Of a stretch of DNA of 49,934 nt, positions 38,238 through 49,360 are shown piece by piece. This DNA is from Saccoglossus kowalevskii (lineage: Eukaryota; Hemichordata; Enteropneusta; Harrimaniidae). The notes beneath the pieces were generated by a model. That model did not search any database. It was given only the letters and a program-made list of their open reading frames with translations, and had not been told where the DNA came from. Position 1 is the first letter of the stretch. Each line of letters starts with the position of its first letter. The stretch is from contig NW_003158628.1 of the NCBI RefSeq assembly GCF_000003605.2, positions 1-49,934 on the forward strand, given 5' to 3'. Made by a program: the position numbers and the translations under genes.

Positions 38238-39085
38238 TAGATGCATCTGTTGTATAGCCATTTATAACTGTCAGCTAGATCTAACATCATTGATATATTT
38301 AGCCATTTATAACTGTCAGCTGGATTTAACATCATTGATATATTTAGCCATTTATAACTGTCAGCTGGATCTAACATCATTGATATATTTAGCCATTTAT
38401 AACTGTCAGCTGGATCTAACATCATTGATATATTTAGCCATTTATAACTGTCAGCTAGACCTAACATCATTGATATATTTAGCCATTTATAACTGTCAGC
38501 TACATCTAACATCATTGATATATTTAGCCATTTATAACTGTCAGCTAGACCTAACATCATTGATAAATTTAGCCATTTATAACTGTCAGCTAGATCTAAC
38601 ATCATTGATATATTTAGCCATTTATAACTGTCAGCTAGATCTAACATCATTGATACATTTAGCCATTTATAACTGTCAGCTAGATCTAACATCATTGATA
38701 TATTTAGCCATTTATAACTGTCAGCTAGATCTAACATCATTGATATATTTAGCCATTTATAACTGTCAGCTAGATCTAACATCATTGATATATTTAGCCA
38801 TTTATAACTGTCAGCTGGATCTAACATCATTGATATATTTAGCCATTTATAACTGTCAGCTAGATCTAACATCATTGATATATTTAGCCATTTATAACTG
38901 TCAGCTAGACCTAACATCATTGATATATTTAGCCATTTATAACTGTCAGCTAGATCTAACATCATTGATATATTTAGCCATTTATAACTGTCAGCTGGAT
39001 CTAACATCATTGATATATTTAGCCATTTATAACTGTCAGCTAGATCTAACATCATTGATATATTTAGCCATTTATAACTGTCAGC
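38238..39085 (+). repeat. 38-bp-led segment, 848 bp (38 + 18 x 45)
   Basis: Plain, TGGATTT, two G-type, C, TACATCT, C with a unique GATAAATTT, then mostly plain monomers with one ACATTT and isolated G-type monomers. There is no GGCA terminus. Confidence 0.88.
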
Positions 39086-39438
39086 TAGATGCATCTGTTG
39101 TATAGCCATTTATAACTGTCAGCTAGACCTAACATCATTGATATATTTAGCCATTTATAACTGTCAGCTAGACCTAACATCATTGATATATTTAGCCATT
39201 CATAACTGTCAGCTAGACCTAACATCATTGATATATTTAGCCATTTATAACTGTCAGCTGGATTTAACATCATTGATATATTTAGCCATTTATAACTGTC
39301 AGCTGGATCTAACATCATTGATATATTTAGCCATTTATAACTGTCAGCTAAATCTAGCATCATTGATATATTTAGCCATTTATAACTGTCAGCTAGATCG
39401 AACATCATTGATATATTTAGCCATTTATAACTGTCAGC
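39086..39438 (+). repeat. 38-bp-led segment, 353 bp (38 + 7 x 45)
   Basis: C, C with CATTCATAAC, C, TGGATTT, G, AAATCTAGC (39349), TCGAAC (39394), then the next short unit. The order G then AAATCTAGC is unusual and suggests a recombination junction. Confidence 0.88.
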
Positions 39439-39565
39439 TAGATGCATCTGTGTATAGCCATTTATAACTGTCAGCTAGATCTAACATCATTGGCATATTT
39501 AGCCATTTATAACTGTCAGCTAGATCTAACATCATTGATATATTTAGCCATTTATAACTGTCAGC
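39439..39565 (+). repeat. 37-bp-led minimal segment, 127 bp
   Basis: The short unit has lost one more base (CATCTGTGTATAG). It is followed only by GGCA (39476) and plain, i.e. the bare HOR terminus before the 38-bp unit at 39566. Confidence 0.92.
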
Positions 39566-40188
39566 TAGATGCATCTGTTGTATAGCCATTTATAACTGTC
39601 AGCTAGATCTAACATCATTGATATATTTAGCCATTTATAACTGTCAGCTAGACCTAACATCATTGATATATTTAGCCATTTATAACTGTCAGCTAGACCT
39701 AACATCATTGATACATTTAGCCATTTATAACTGTCAGCTAGATCTAACATCATTGATATATTTAGCCATTTATAACTGTCAGCTAAATCTAGCATCATTG
39801 ATATATTTAGCCATTTATAACTGTCAGCTAGATCGAACATCATTGATATATTTAGCCATTTATAACTGTCAGCTAGACCTAACATCATTGATATATTTAG
39901 CCATTTATAACTGTCAGCTAGACCTAACATCATTGATATATTTAGCCATTTATAACTGTCAGCTGGATCTAACATCATTGATATATTTAGCCATTTATAA
40001 CTGTCAGCTGGATCTAACATCATTGATATATTTAGCCATTTATAACTGTCAGCTGGATCTAACATCATTGATATATTTAGCCATTTATAACTGTCAGCTA
40101 GATCTAACATCATTGGCATATTTAGCCATTTATAACTGTCAGCTAGATCTAACATCATTGATATATTTAGCCATTTATAACTGTCAGC
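39566..40188 (+). repeat. 38-bp-led segment, 623 bp
   Basis: Plain, C, C/ACATTT, plain, AAATCTAGC (39784), TCGAAC, C, C, three G-type, GGCA (40099), plain. It has the same length as HOR-C but different monomers, so the shared length is coincidental or reflects unit number only. Confidence 0.9.
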
Positions 40189-41486
40189 TAGATGCATCTG
40201 TTGTATAGCCATTTATAACTGTCAGCTAGATCTAACATCATTGATATATTTAGCCATTTATAACTGTCAGCTAGATCTAACATCATTGATATCTTTAGCC
40301 ATTTATAACTGTCAGCTAGATCTAACATCATTGATATATTTAGCCATTTATAACTGTCAGCTAGATCTAACATCATTGATATATTTAGCCATTTATAACT
40401 GTCAGCTAGATCTAACATCATTGATATATTTAGCCATTTATAACTGTCAGCTAGACCTAACATCATTGATATATTTAGCCATTTATAACTGTCAGCTAGA
40501 CCTAACATCATTGATATATTTAGCCATTTATAACTACCAGCTAGACCTAACATCATTGATATATTTAGCCATTTATAACTACCAGCTAGACCTAACATCA
40601 TTGATATATTTAGCCATTTATAAATGTCAGCTAGATCTAACATCATTGATATATTTAGCCATTTATAACTGTCAGCTAGACCTAACATCATTGATATATT
40701 TAGCCATGTATAAGTGTCAGCTAGATCTAACATCATTGATATATTTAGTCATTTATAACTGTCAGCTAGATCTAACATCATTGATATATTTAGCCATGTA
40801 TAACTGTCAGCTAGATCTAACATCATTGATATATTTAGCCATTTATAACTGTCAGCTAGATCTAACATCATTGATATATTTAGCCATTTATAGCTGTCAG
40901 CTAGATCTAACATCATTGATATATTTAGCCATTTATAACTGTCAGCTAGATCTACCATTATTGATATATTTAGCCATTTATAACTGTCAGCTAGATCTAA
41001 CATCATTGATATATTTAGCCATTTATAACTGTCAGCTAGATCTAACATCATTGATATATTTAGCCATTTATAACTGTCAGCTAAATCTAGCATCATTGAT
41101 ATATTTAGCCATTTATAACTGTCAGCTAGATCGAACATCATTGATATATTTAGCCATTTATAACTGTCAGCTAGACCTAACATCATTGATATATTTAGCC
41201 ATTCATAACTGTCAGCTAGACCTAACATCATTGATATATTTAGCCATTTATAACTGTCAGCTGGATTTAACATCATTGATATATTTAGCCATTTATAACT
41301 GTCAGCTGGATCTAACATCATTGATATATTTAGCCATTTATAACTGTCAGCTGGATCTAACATCATTGATATATTTAGCCATTTATAACTGTCAGCTAGA
41401 TCTAACATCATTGGTATATTTAGCCATTTATAACTGTCAGCTAGATCTAACATCATTGATATATTTAGCCATTTATAACTGTCAGC
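40189..41486 (+). repeat. 38-bp-led segment, 1298 bp: HOR-C-like then HOR-A
   Basis: The first part repeats HOR-C markers (TACCAG pair, AAATG, CATGTATAAGTG near 40706) without TCGATCT or TAGGTCT. HOR-A with one extra G-type monomer follows (40767-41441), ending in GGTA rather than GGCA. Confidence 0.9.
40767..41441 (+). repeat. HOR-A variant, 15 monomers
   Basis: As the reference order but with three G-type monomers (first TGGATTT), a CATTCATAAC in M10, CTACCATTA in M5, and GGTA in place of GGCA. Confidence 0.9.
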
Positions 41487-42830
41487 TAGATGCATCTGTT
41501 GTATAGCCATTTATAACTGTCAGCTAGACCTAACATCATTGATATATTTAGCCATTTATAACTGTCAGCTAGACCTAACATCATTGATATATTTAGCCAT
41601 TTATAACTGTCAGGTAGATCTAACATCATTGATATATTTAGCCATTTATAACTGTCAGCTAGACCTAACATCATTGATATACCTAGCCATTTATAACTGT
41701 CAGCTGGACCTAACATCATTGATATATTTAGCCATTTATAACTGTCAGCTAGATCTAACATCATTGATATATTTAGCCTTTTATAACTAACAGCTAGATC
41801 TAACATCATTGATATATTTAGCCATTTATAACTGTCAGCTAGATCTAACATCATTGATATATTTAGCCATTTATAACTGTCAGCTAGATCTAACATCATT
41901 GATATATTTAGCCATTTATAACTGTCAGCTAGACCTAACATCATTGATATATTTAGCCATTTATAACTGTCAGCTAGACCTAACATCATTGATATATTTA
42001 GCCATTTATAACTACCAGCTAGACCTAACATCATTGATATATTTAGCCATTTATAACTCTCAGCTAGATCTAACATCATTGATATATTTAGCCATTTATA
42101 ACTGTCAGCTAGATCTAACATCATTGATATATTTAGCCATTTATAACTGTCAGCTAGACCTAACATCATTGATATATTTAGCCATTTATAACTGTCAGCT
42201 AGATCTAACATCATTGATATATTTAGCCATTTATAACTGTCAGCTAGATCTAACATCATTGAAATATTTAGCCATTTATAACTGTCATCTAGATCTAAAC
42301 ATCATTGATATATTTAGCCATTTATAGCTGTCAGCTAGATCTAACATCATTGATATATTTAGCCATTTATAACTGTCAGCTAGATCTAACATCATTGATA
42401 TATTTAGCCATTTATAACTGTCAGCTAGATCTAACATCATTGATATATTTAGCCATTTATAACTGTCAGCTAGACCTAACATCATTGATATATTTAGCCA
42501 TTTATAACTGTCAGCTAGACCTAACATCATTGATATATTTAGCCATTCATAACTGTCAGCTAGACCTAACATCATTGATATATTTAGCCATTTATAACTG
42601 TCAGCTGGATTTAACATCATTGATATATTTAGCCATTTATAACTGTCAGCTGGATCTAACATCATTGATATATTTAGCCATTTATAACTGTCAGCTGGAT
42701 CTAACATCATTGATATATTTAGCCATTTATAACTGTCAGCTAGATCTAACATCATTGGTATATTTAGCCATTTATAACTGTCAGCTAGATCTAACATCAT
42801 TGATATATTTAGCCATTTATAACTGTCAGC
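41487..42830 (+). repeat. 38-bp-led segment, 1344 bp
   Basis: Opens C, C (ending CAGG), plain, C/ACCT, GC-type; these first units recur 1,344 bp on at 42831. It holds one AGCCTTTTATAACTAACAG monomer near 41776, a TCTAAACATC 46-bp unit near 42295, TGGATTT and GGTA (42741). Confidence 0.9.
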
Positions 42831-44263
42831 TAGATGCATCTGTTGTATAGCCATTTATAACTGTCAGCTAGACCTAACATCATTGATATATTTAGCCATT
42901 TATAACTGTCAGCTAGACCTAACATCATTGATATATTTAGCCATTTATAACTGTCAGGTAGATCTAACATCATTGATATATTTAGCCATTTATAACTGTC
43001 AGCTAGACCTAACATCATTGATATACCTAGCCATTTATAACTGTCAGCTGGACCTAACATCATTGATATATTTAGCCATTTATAACTGTCAGCTAGATCT
43101 AACATCATTGATATATTTAGCCATTTATAACTGTCAGCTAGACCTAACATCATTGATATATTTAGCCATTTATAACTGTCAGATAGATCTAACATCATTG
43201 ATATACCTAGCCATATATAACTGTCGGCTAGATCTAACATCATTGATATATTTAGCCATTTATAACTGTCAGCTAGATCTAACATCATTGATATACCTAG
43301 CCATTTATAACTGTCGGCTAGATCTATCATCATTGATATATTTAGCCATTTATAACTGTCGGCTAGACCTAACATCATTGATATATTTAGCCATTTATAA
43401 CTGTCAGCTAGATCTAACATCATTGATATATTTAGCCATTTATAACTGTCAGCTAGACCTAACATCATTGATATATTTAGCCATTTATAACTGTCAGCTA
43501 GATCTAACATCATTGATATATTTAGCCATTTATAACTGTCAGCTAGACCTAACATCATTGATATATTTAGCCATATATAACTGTCAGCTAGATCTAACAT
43601 CATTGATATATTTAGCCATTTATAACTGTCAGCTAGATCTAACATCATTGATATATTTAGCCATTTATAACTGTCAGCTAGACCTAACATCATTGATATA
43701 TTTAGCCATTTATAACTGTCAGCTAGACCTAACATCATTGATACATTTAGCCATTTATAACTGTCAGCTAGATCTAACATCATTGATATATTTAGCCATT
43801 TATAACTGTCAGCTAGATCTAACATCATTGATATATTTAGCCATTTATAACTGTCAGCTAAATCTAGCATCATTGATATATTTAGCCATTTATAACTGTC
43901 AGCTAGATCGAACATCATTGATATATTTAGCCATTTATAACTGTCAGCTAGACCTAACATCATTGATATATTTAGCCATTTATAACTGTCAGCTAGACCT
44001 AACATCATTGATATATTTAGCCATTTATAACTGTCAGCTGGATCTAACATCATTGATATATTTAGCCATTTATAACTGTCAGCTGGATCTAACATCATTG
44101 ATATATTTAGCCATTTATAACTGTCAGCTGGATCTAACATCATTGATATATTTAGCCATTTATAACTGTCAGCTAGATCTAACATCATTGGCATATTTAG
44201 CCATTTATAACTGTCAGCTAGATCTAACATCATTGATATATTTAGCCATTTATAACTGTCAGC
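42831..44263 (+). repeat. 38-bp-led segment, 1433 bp (38 + 31 x 45)
   Basis: After the shared opening come an ACCT/CGGC alternation (43184-43363), a C/plain alternation with CATATATAAC, ACATTT near 43744, AAATCTAGC (43859), TCGAAC, C, C, three G-type, GGCA (44174), plain. Confidence 0.9.
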
Positions 44264-46641
44264 TAGATGCATCTGTTGTATAGCCATTTATAACTGTCAG
44301 CTAGATCTAACATCATTGATATATTTAGCCATTTATAACTGTCAGCTAGATCTAACATCATTGATATATTTAGCCATTTATAACTGTCAGCTGGACCTAA
44401 CATCATTGATATATTTAGCCATGTATAACTGTCAGCTAGATCTAACATCATTGATATATTTAGCCATTTATAACTGTCAGCTAGATCTAACATCATTGAT
44501 ATATTTAGCCATTTATAGCTGTCAGCTAGATCTAACATCATTGATATATTTAGCCATTTATAACTGTCAGCTAGATCTACCATCATTGATATATTTAGCC
44601 ATTTATAACTGTCAGCTAGATCTAACATCATTGATATATTTAGCCATTTATAACTGTCAGCTAGATCTAACATCATTGATATATTTAGCCATTTATAACT
44701 GTCAGCTAAATCTAGCATCATTGATATATTTAGCCATTTATAACTGTCAGCTAGATCGAACATCATTGATATATTTAGCCATTTATAACTGTCAGCTAGA
44801 CCTAACATCATTGATATATTTAGCCATTTATAACTGTCAGCTAGACCTAACATCATTGATATATTTAGCCATTTATAACTGTCAGCTGGATCTAACATCA
44901 TTGATATATTTAGCCATTTATAACTGTCAGCTGGATCTATCATCATTGATATATTTAGCCATTTATAACTGTCAGCTAGATCTAACATCATTGGCATATT
45001 TAGCCATTTATATCTGTCAGCTAGATCTAACATCATTGATATATTTAGCCATTTATAACTGTCAGCTAGATCTAACATCATTGATATATTTAGCCATTTA
45101 TAACTGTCAGCTAGACCTAACATCATTGATATATTTAGCCATTTATAACTGTCAGCTAGATCTAACATCATTGATATATTTAGCCATTTATAACTGTCAG
45201 CTAGACCTAACATCATTGATATATTTAGCCATATATAACTGTCAGCTTGATCTAACATCATTGATATATTTAGCCATTTATAACTGTCAGCTAGATCTAA
45301 CATCATTGATATATTTAGCCATTTATAACTGTCAGCTAGACCTAACATCATTGATACATTTAGCCATTTATAACTGTCAGCTAGATCTAACATCATTGAT
45401 ATATTTAGCCATTTATAACTGTCAGCTAGATCTAACATCATTGATATATTTAGCCATTTATAACTGTCAGCTAAATCTAGCATCATTGATATATTTAGCC
45501 ATTTATAACTGTCAGCTAGATCGAACATCATTGATATATTTAGCCATTTATAACTGTCAGCTAGACCTAACATCATTGATATATTTAGCCATTTATAACT
45601 GTCAGCTAGACCTAACATCATTGATATATTTAGCCATTTATAACTGTCAGCTGGATCTAACATCATTGATATATTTAGCGATTTATAACTGTCAGCTGGA
45701 TCTAACATCATTGATATATTTAGCCATTTATAACTGTCAGCTGGATCTAACATCATTGATATATTTAGCCATTTATAACTGTCGGCTAGATCTAACATCA
45801 TTGATATATTTAGCCATTTATAACTGTCAGCTAGATCTAACATCAGTGATATATTTAGCCATTTATAACTGTCAGCTAGACCTAACATCATTGATATATT
45901 TAGCCATTTATAACTGTCAGCTAGATCTAACATCATTGCTATATTTAGCCATTTATAACTGTCAGCTAGATCTAACATCATTGATATATTTAGCCATTTA
46001 TAACTGTCAGCTAGACCTAACATCATTGATATATTTAGCCATTTATAACTGTCAGCTGGATTTAACATCATTGATATATTTAGCCATTTATAACTGTCAG
46101 CTAGACCTAACCTCATTGATATATTTAGCCATTAATAACTGTCAGCTAAATCTAACATCATTGATACATTTAGCCATTTATAACTGTCAGCTAGATCTAA
46201 CATCATTGATATATTTAGCCATTTATAACTGTCAGCTAGACCTAACATCATTGATACATTTAGCCATTTATAACTGTCAGCTAGATCTAACATCATTGAT
46301 ATATTTAGCCATTTATAACTGTCAGCTAGACCTAACATCATTGATATATTTAGCCATTTATAACTGTCAGCTAGACCTAACATCATTGATATATTTAGCC
46401 ATTTATAACTGTCAGCTGGATTTAACATCATTTATATATTTAGCCATTTATAACTGTCAGCTGGATCTAACATCATTGATATATTTAGCCATTTATAACT
46501 GTCAGCGGGATCTAATATCATTGATATATTTAGCCATTTATAACTGTCAGTTAGATCTAACATCATTGGTATATTTAGCCATTTATAACTGTCAGCTAGA
46601 TCTAACATCATTGATATATTTAGCCATTTATAACTGTCAGC
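44264..46641 (+). repeat. 38-bp-led segment, 2378 bp (38 + 52 x 45)
   Basis: Complete HOR-A (44392-45021), second half-HOR from AAATCTAGC (45472), CGGC near 45784, CATCAGTG near 45844, and a terminal block with TAATAAC (46133), ACATTT, TGGATTT and GCGGGATC that copies 11800-12350. It ends GGTA (46552) and plain. Confidence 0.9.
44392..45021 (+). repeat. HOR-A, complete
   Basis: All 14 markers, offset exactly 10,286 from the copy at 34106. M13 has TCTATC and M14 ends in ATCTG instead of AACTG. Confidence 0.93.
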
Positions 46642-47309
46642 TAGATGCATCTGTTGTATAGCCATTTATAACTGTCAGCTATACCTAACATCATTGATAT
46701 ATTTAGCCATTTATAACTGTCAGCTAGACCTAACATCATTGATATATTTAGCCATTTATAACTGTCAGCTACATCTAACATCATTGATATATTTAGCCAT
46801 TTATAACTGTCAGCTAGACCTAACATCATTGATATACCTAGCCATTTATAACTGTCAGCTAGACCTAACATCATTGATATATTTAGCCATTTATAACTGT
46901 CAGCTAGATCTAACATCATTGATATATTTAGCCATTTATAACTGTCAGCTAGATCTAACATCATTGATATATTTAGTTATTTATAACTGTCAGCTAGATC
47001 TAACATCATTGATATATTTAGCCATTTATAACTGTCAGCTAGATCTAACATCATTGATATATTTAGCCATTTATAACTGTCAGCTAGATCTAACATCATT
47101 GATATATTTAGCCATTTATAACTGTCAGCTAGACCTAACATCATTGATATATTTAGCCATTTATAACTGTCAGCTAGACCTAACATCATTGATATATTTA
47201 GCCATTTATAACTGTCAGCTGGATTTAACATCATTGATATATTTAGCCATTTATAACTGTCAGCTAGACCTAACCTCATTGATATATTTAGCCATTTATA
47301 ACTGTCAGC
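46642..47309 (+). repeat. 38-bp-led block duplicated from or to 22592
   Basis: 38-bp unit, TATACC (C-type with an extra change), C, TACATCT, C/ACCT, C, plain and AGTTATTT near 46976, through TGGATTT and CCTCATTG. It matches 22592-23245 at a constant offset of 24,050, then diverges at a 41-bp unit. Confidence 0.92.
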
Positions 47310-47350
47310 TGGATCTAACATCATTTGTATAGCCATTTATAACTGTCAGC
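47310..47350 (+). repeat. 41-bp short unit
   Basis: It has the same hybrid structure as at 26249 (CATCATTTGTATAGCC) and is again directly followed by HOR-B. Confidence 0.9.
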
Positions 47351-47981
47351 TAGATCTAACATCATTGATATATTTAGCCATTTTATAACTGTCAGCTAGA
47401 TCTAACATCATTGATATATTTAGCCATTTATAACCGTCAGCTAGACCTAACATCATTGATATATTTAGCCATTTATAACTGTCAGCTGGATCTAACATCA
47501 TTGATATATTTAGCCATTTATAACTGTCAGCTAGATCTAACATCATTGATATATTTAGCCATTTATAACTGTCAGCTAGATCTAACTTCATTGATATATT
47601 TAGCCATTTATAACCCTCAGCTTGATCTAACATCATTGATATCCCTAGCCATTTATAACTGTCAGCTAGATCTAACATCATTGATATATTTAGCCATTTA
47701 TAACTGTCAGCTAGACCTAACATCATTGATATCCCTAGCCATTTATAACTGTCAGCTAGACCTAAGATCATTGATATATTTAGCCATTTATAACTGTCAG
47801 CTAGATCTAACATCATTGATATATTTAGCCATTTATAACTGTCAGCTAGATCTAACATCATTGATATATTTAGCCATTTATAACTGTCGGCTAGATCTAA
47901 CATCATTGATATATTTAGCCATTTATAACTGTCAGCTAGATCTAACATCATTGATATATTTAGCCATTTATAACTGTCAGC
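47351..47981 (+). repeat. HOR-B copy 2 (631 bp)
   Basis: Same 14-unit order as copy 1 with the 46-bp unit first, CTTC/AACCCTCAG, two CCCT monomers, AAGATC (47757) and CGGC. The penultimate marker AACTATC of copy 1 is absent here. Confidence 0.93.
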
Positions 47982-48650
47982 TAGATGCATCTGTTGTATA
48001 GCCATTTATAACTGTCAGCTAGATCTAACATCATTGATATATTTAGCCATTTTATAACTGTCAGCTAGATCTAACATCATTGATATATTTAGCCATTTAT
48101 AACTGTCAGCTAGACCTAACATCATTGATATATTTAGCCATTTATAACTGTCAGCTAGATCTAACATCATTGATATATTTAGCCATTTATAACTGTCAGC
48201 TAGATCTAACATCATTGATATATTTAGCCATTTATAACTGTCAGCTAGATCTAACTTCATTGATATATTTAGCCATTTATAACCCTCAGCTTGATCTAAC
48301 ATCATTGATATCCCTAGCCATTTATAACTGTCAGCTAGATCTAACATCATTGATATATTTAGCCATTTATAACTGTCAGCTAGACCTAACATCATTGATA
48401 TCCCTAGCCATTTATAACTGTCAGCTAGACCTAAGATCATTGATATATTTAGCCATTTATAACTGTCAGCTAGATCTAACATCATTGATATATTTAGCCA
48501 TTTATAACTGTCAGCTAGATCTAACATCATTGATATATTTAGCCATTTATAACTGTCGGCTAGATCTAACATCATTGATATATTTAGCCATTTATAACTG
48601 TCAGCTAGATCTAACATCATTGATATATTTAGCCATTTATAACTGTCAGC
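47982..48650 (+). repeat. 38-bp unit plus HOR-B copy 3 (669-bp tandem period)
   Basis: The 38-bp unit (47982-48019) is followed by HOR-B 48020-48650, with AAGATC at 48426, exactly 669 bp after that of copy 2. The AACCG monomer and the following G-type are replaced by plain monomers. Confidence 0.93.
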
Positions 48651-49360
48651 TAGATGCATCTGTTGTATAGCCATTTATAACTGTCAGCTAGATCTAACAT
48701 CATTGATATATTTAGCCATTTTATAACTGTCAGCTAGATCTAACATCATTGATATATTTAGCCATTTATAACTGTCAGCTAGACCTAACATCATTGATAT
48801 ATTTAGCCATTTATAACTGTCAGCTGGATCTAACATCATTGATATATTTAGCCATTTATAACTGTCAGCTAGATCTAACATCATTGATATATTTAGCCAT
48901 TTATAACTGTCAGCTAGACCTAACATCATTGATATATTTAGCCATTTATAACTCTCAGCTAGATCTAACATCATTGCTATATTTAGCCATTTATAACTGT
49001 CAGCTAGATTTAACATCATTGATATATTTAGCCATTTATAACTGTCAGCTAGATCTAACATCATTGATATATTTAGCCATTTATAACTGTCAGCTAGACC
49101 TAACATCATTGATATATTTAGCCATTTATAACTACCAGCTAGACCTAACATCATTGATTGATATATTTAGCCATTTATAACTGTCAGCTAGATCTAACAT
49201 AATTGATATATTTAGCCATTTATAACTGTCAGCTAGACCTAACATCATTGATATATTTAGCCATTTATAACTGTCAGCTAAATCTAACATCATTGATATA
49301 TTTAGCCATTTATAACTATCAGCTCGATCTAACATCATTGATATATTTATAACTGTCAGC
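48651..49360 (+). repeat. 38-bp-led segment, 710 bp, diverging HOR-B relative
   Basis: 38-bp unit, 46-bp unit (as in HOR-B), then monomers with AACTCTCAG and GCTATATTT. A 49-bp unit has a duplicated ATTG (CATTGATTGATAT near 49155). It ends in a 37-bp unit (49324-49360) missing AGCCATTT. Confidence 0.9.

Noticed and set aside
39566-40188. Third copy of HOR-C because it is also 623 bp
   Set aside because: The monomer order differs completely (AAATCTAGC, TCGAAC, three G-type, GGCA). Only the number of units is the same.
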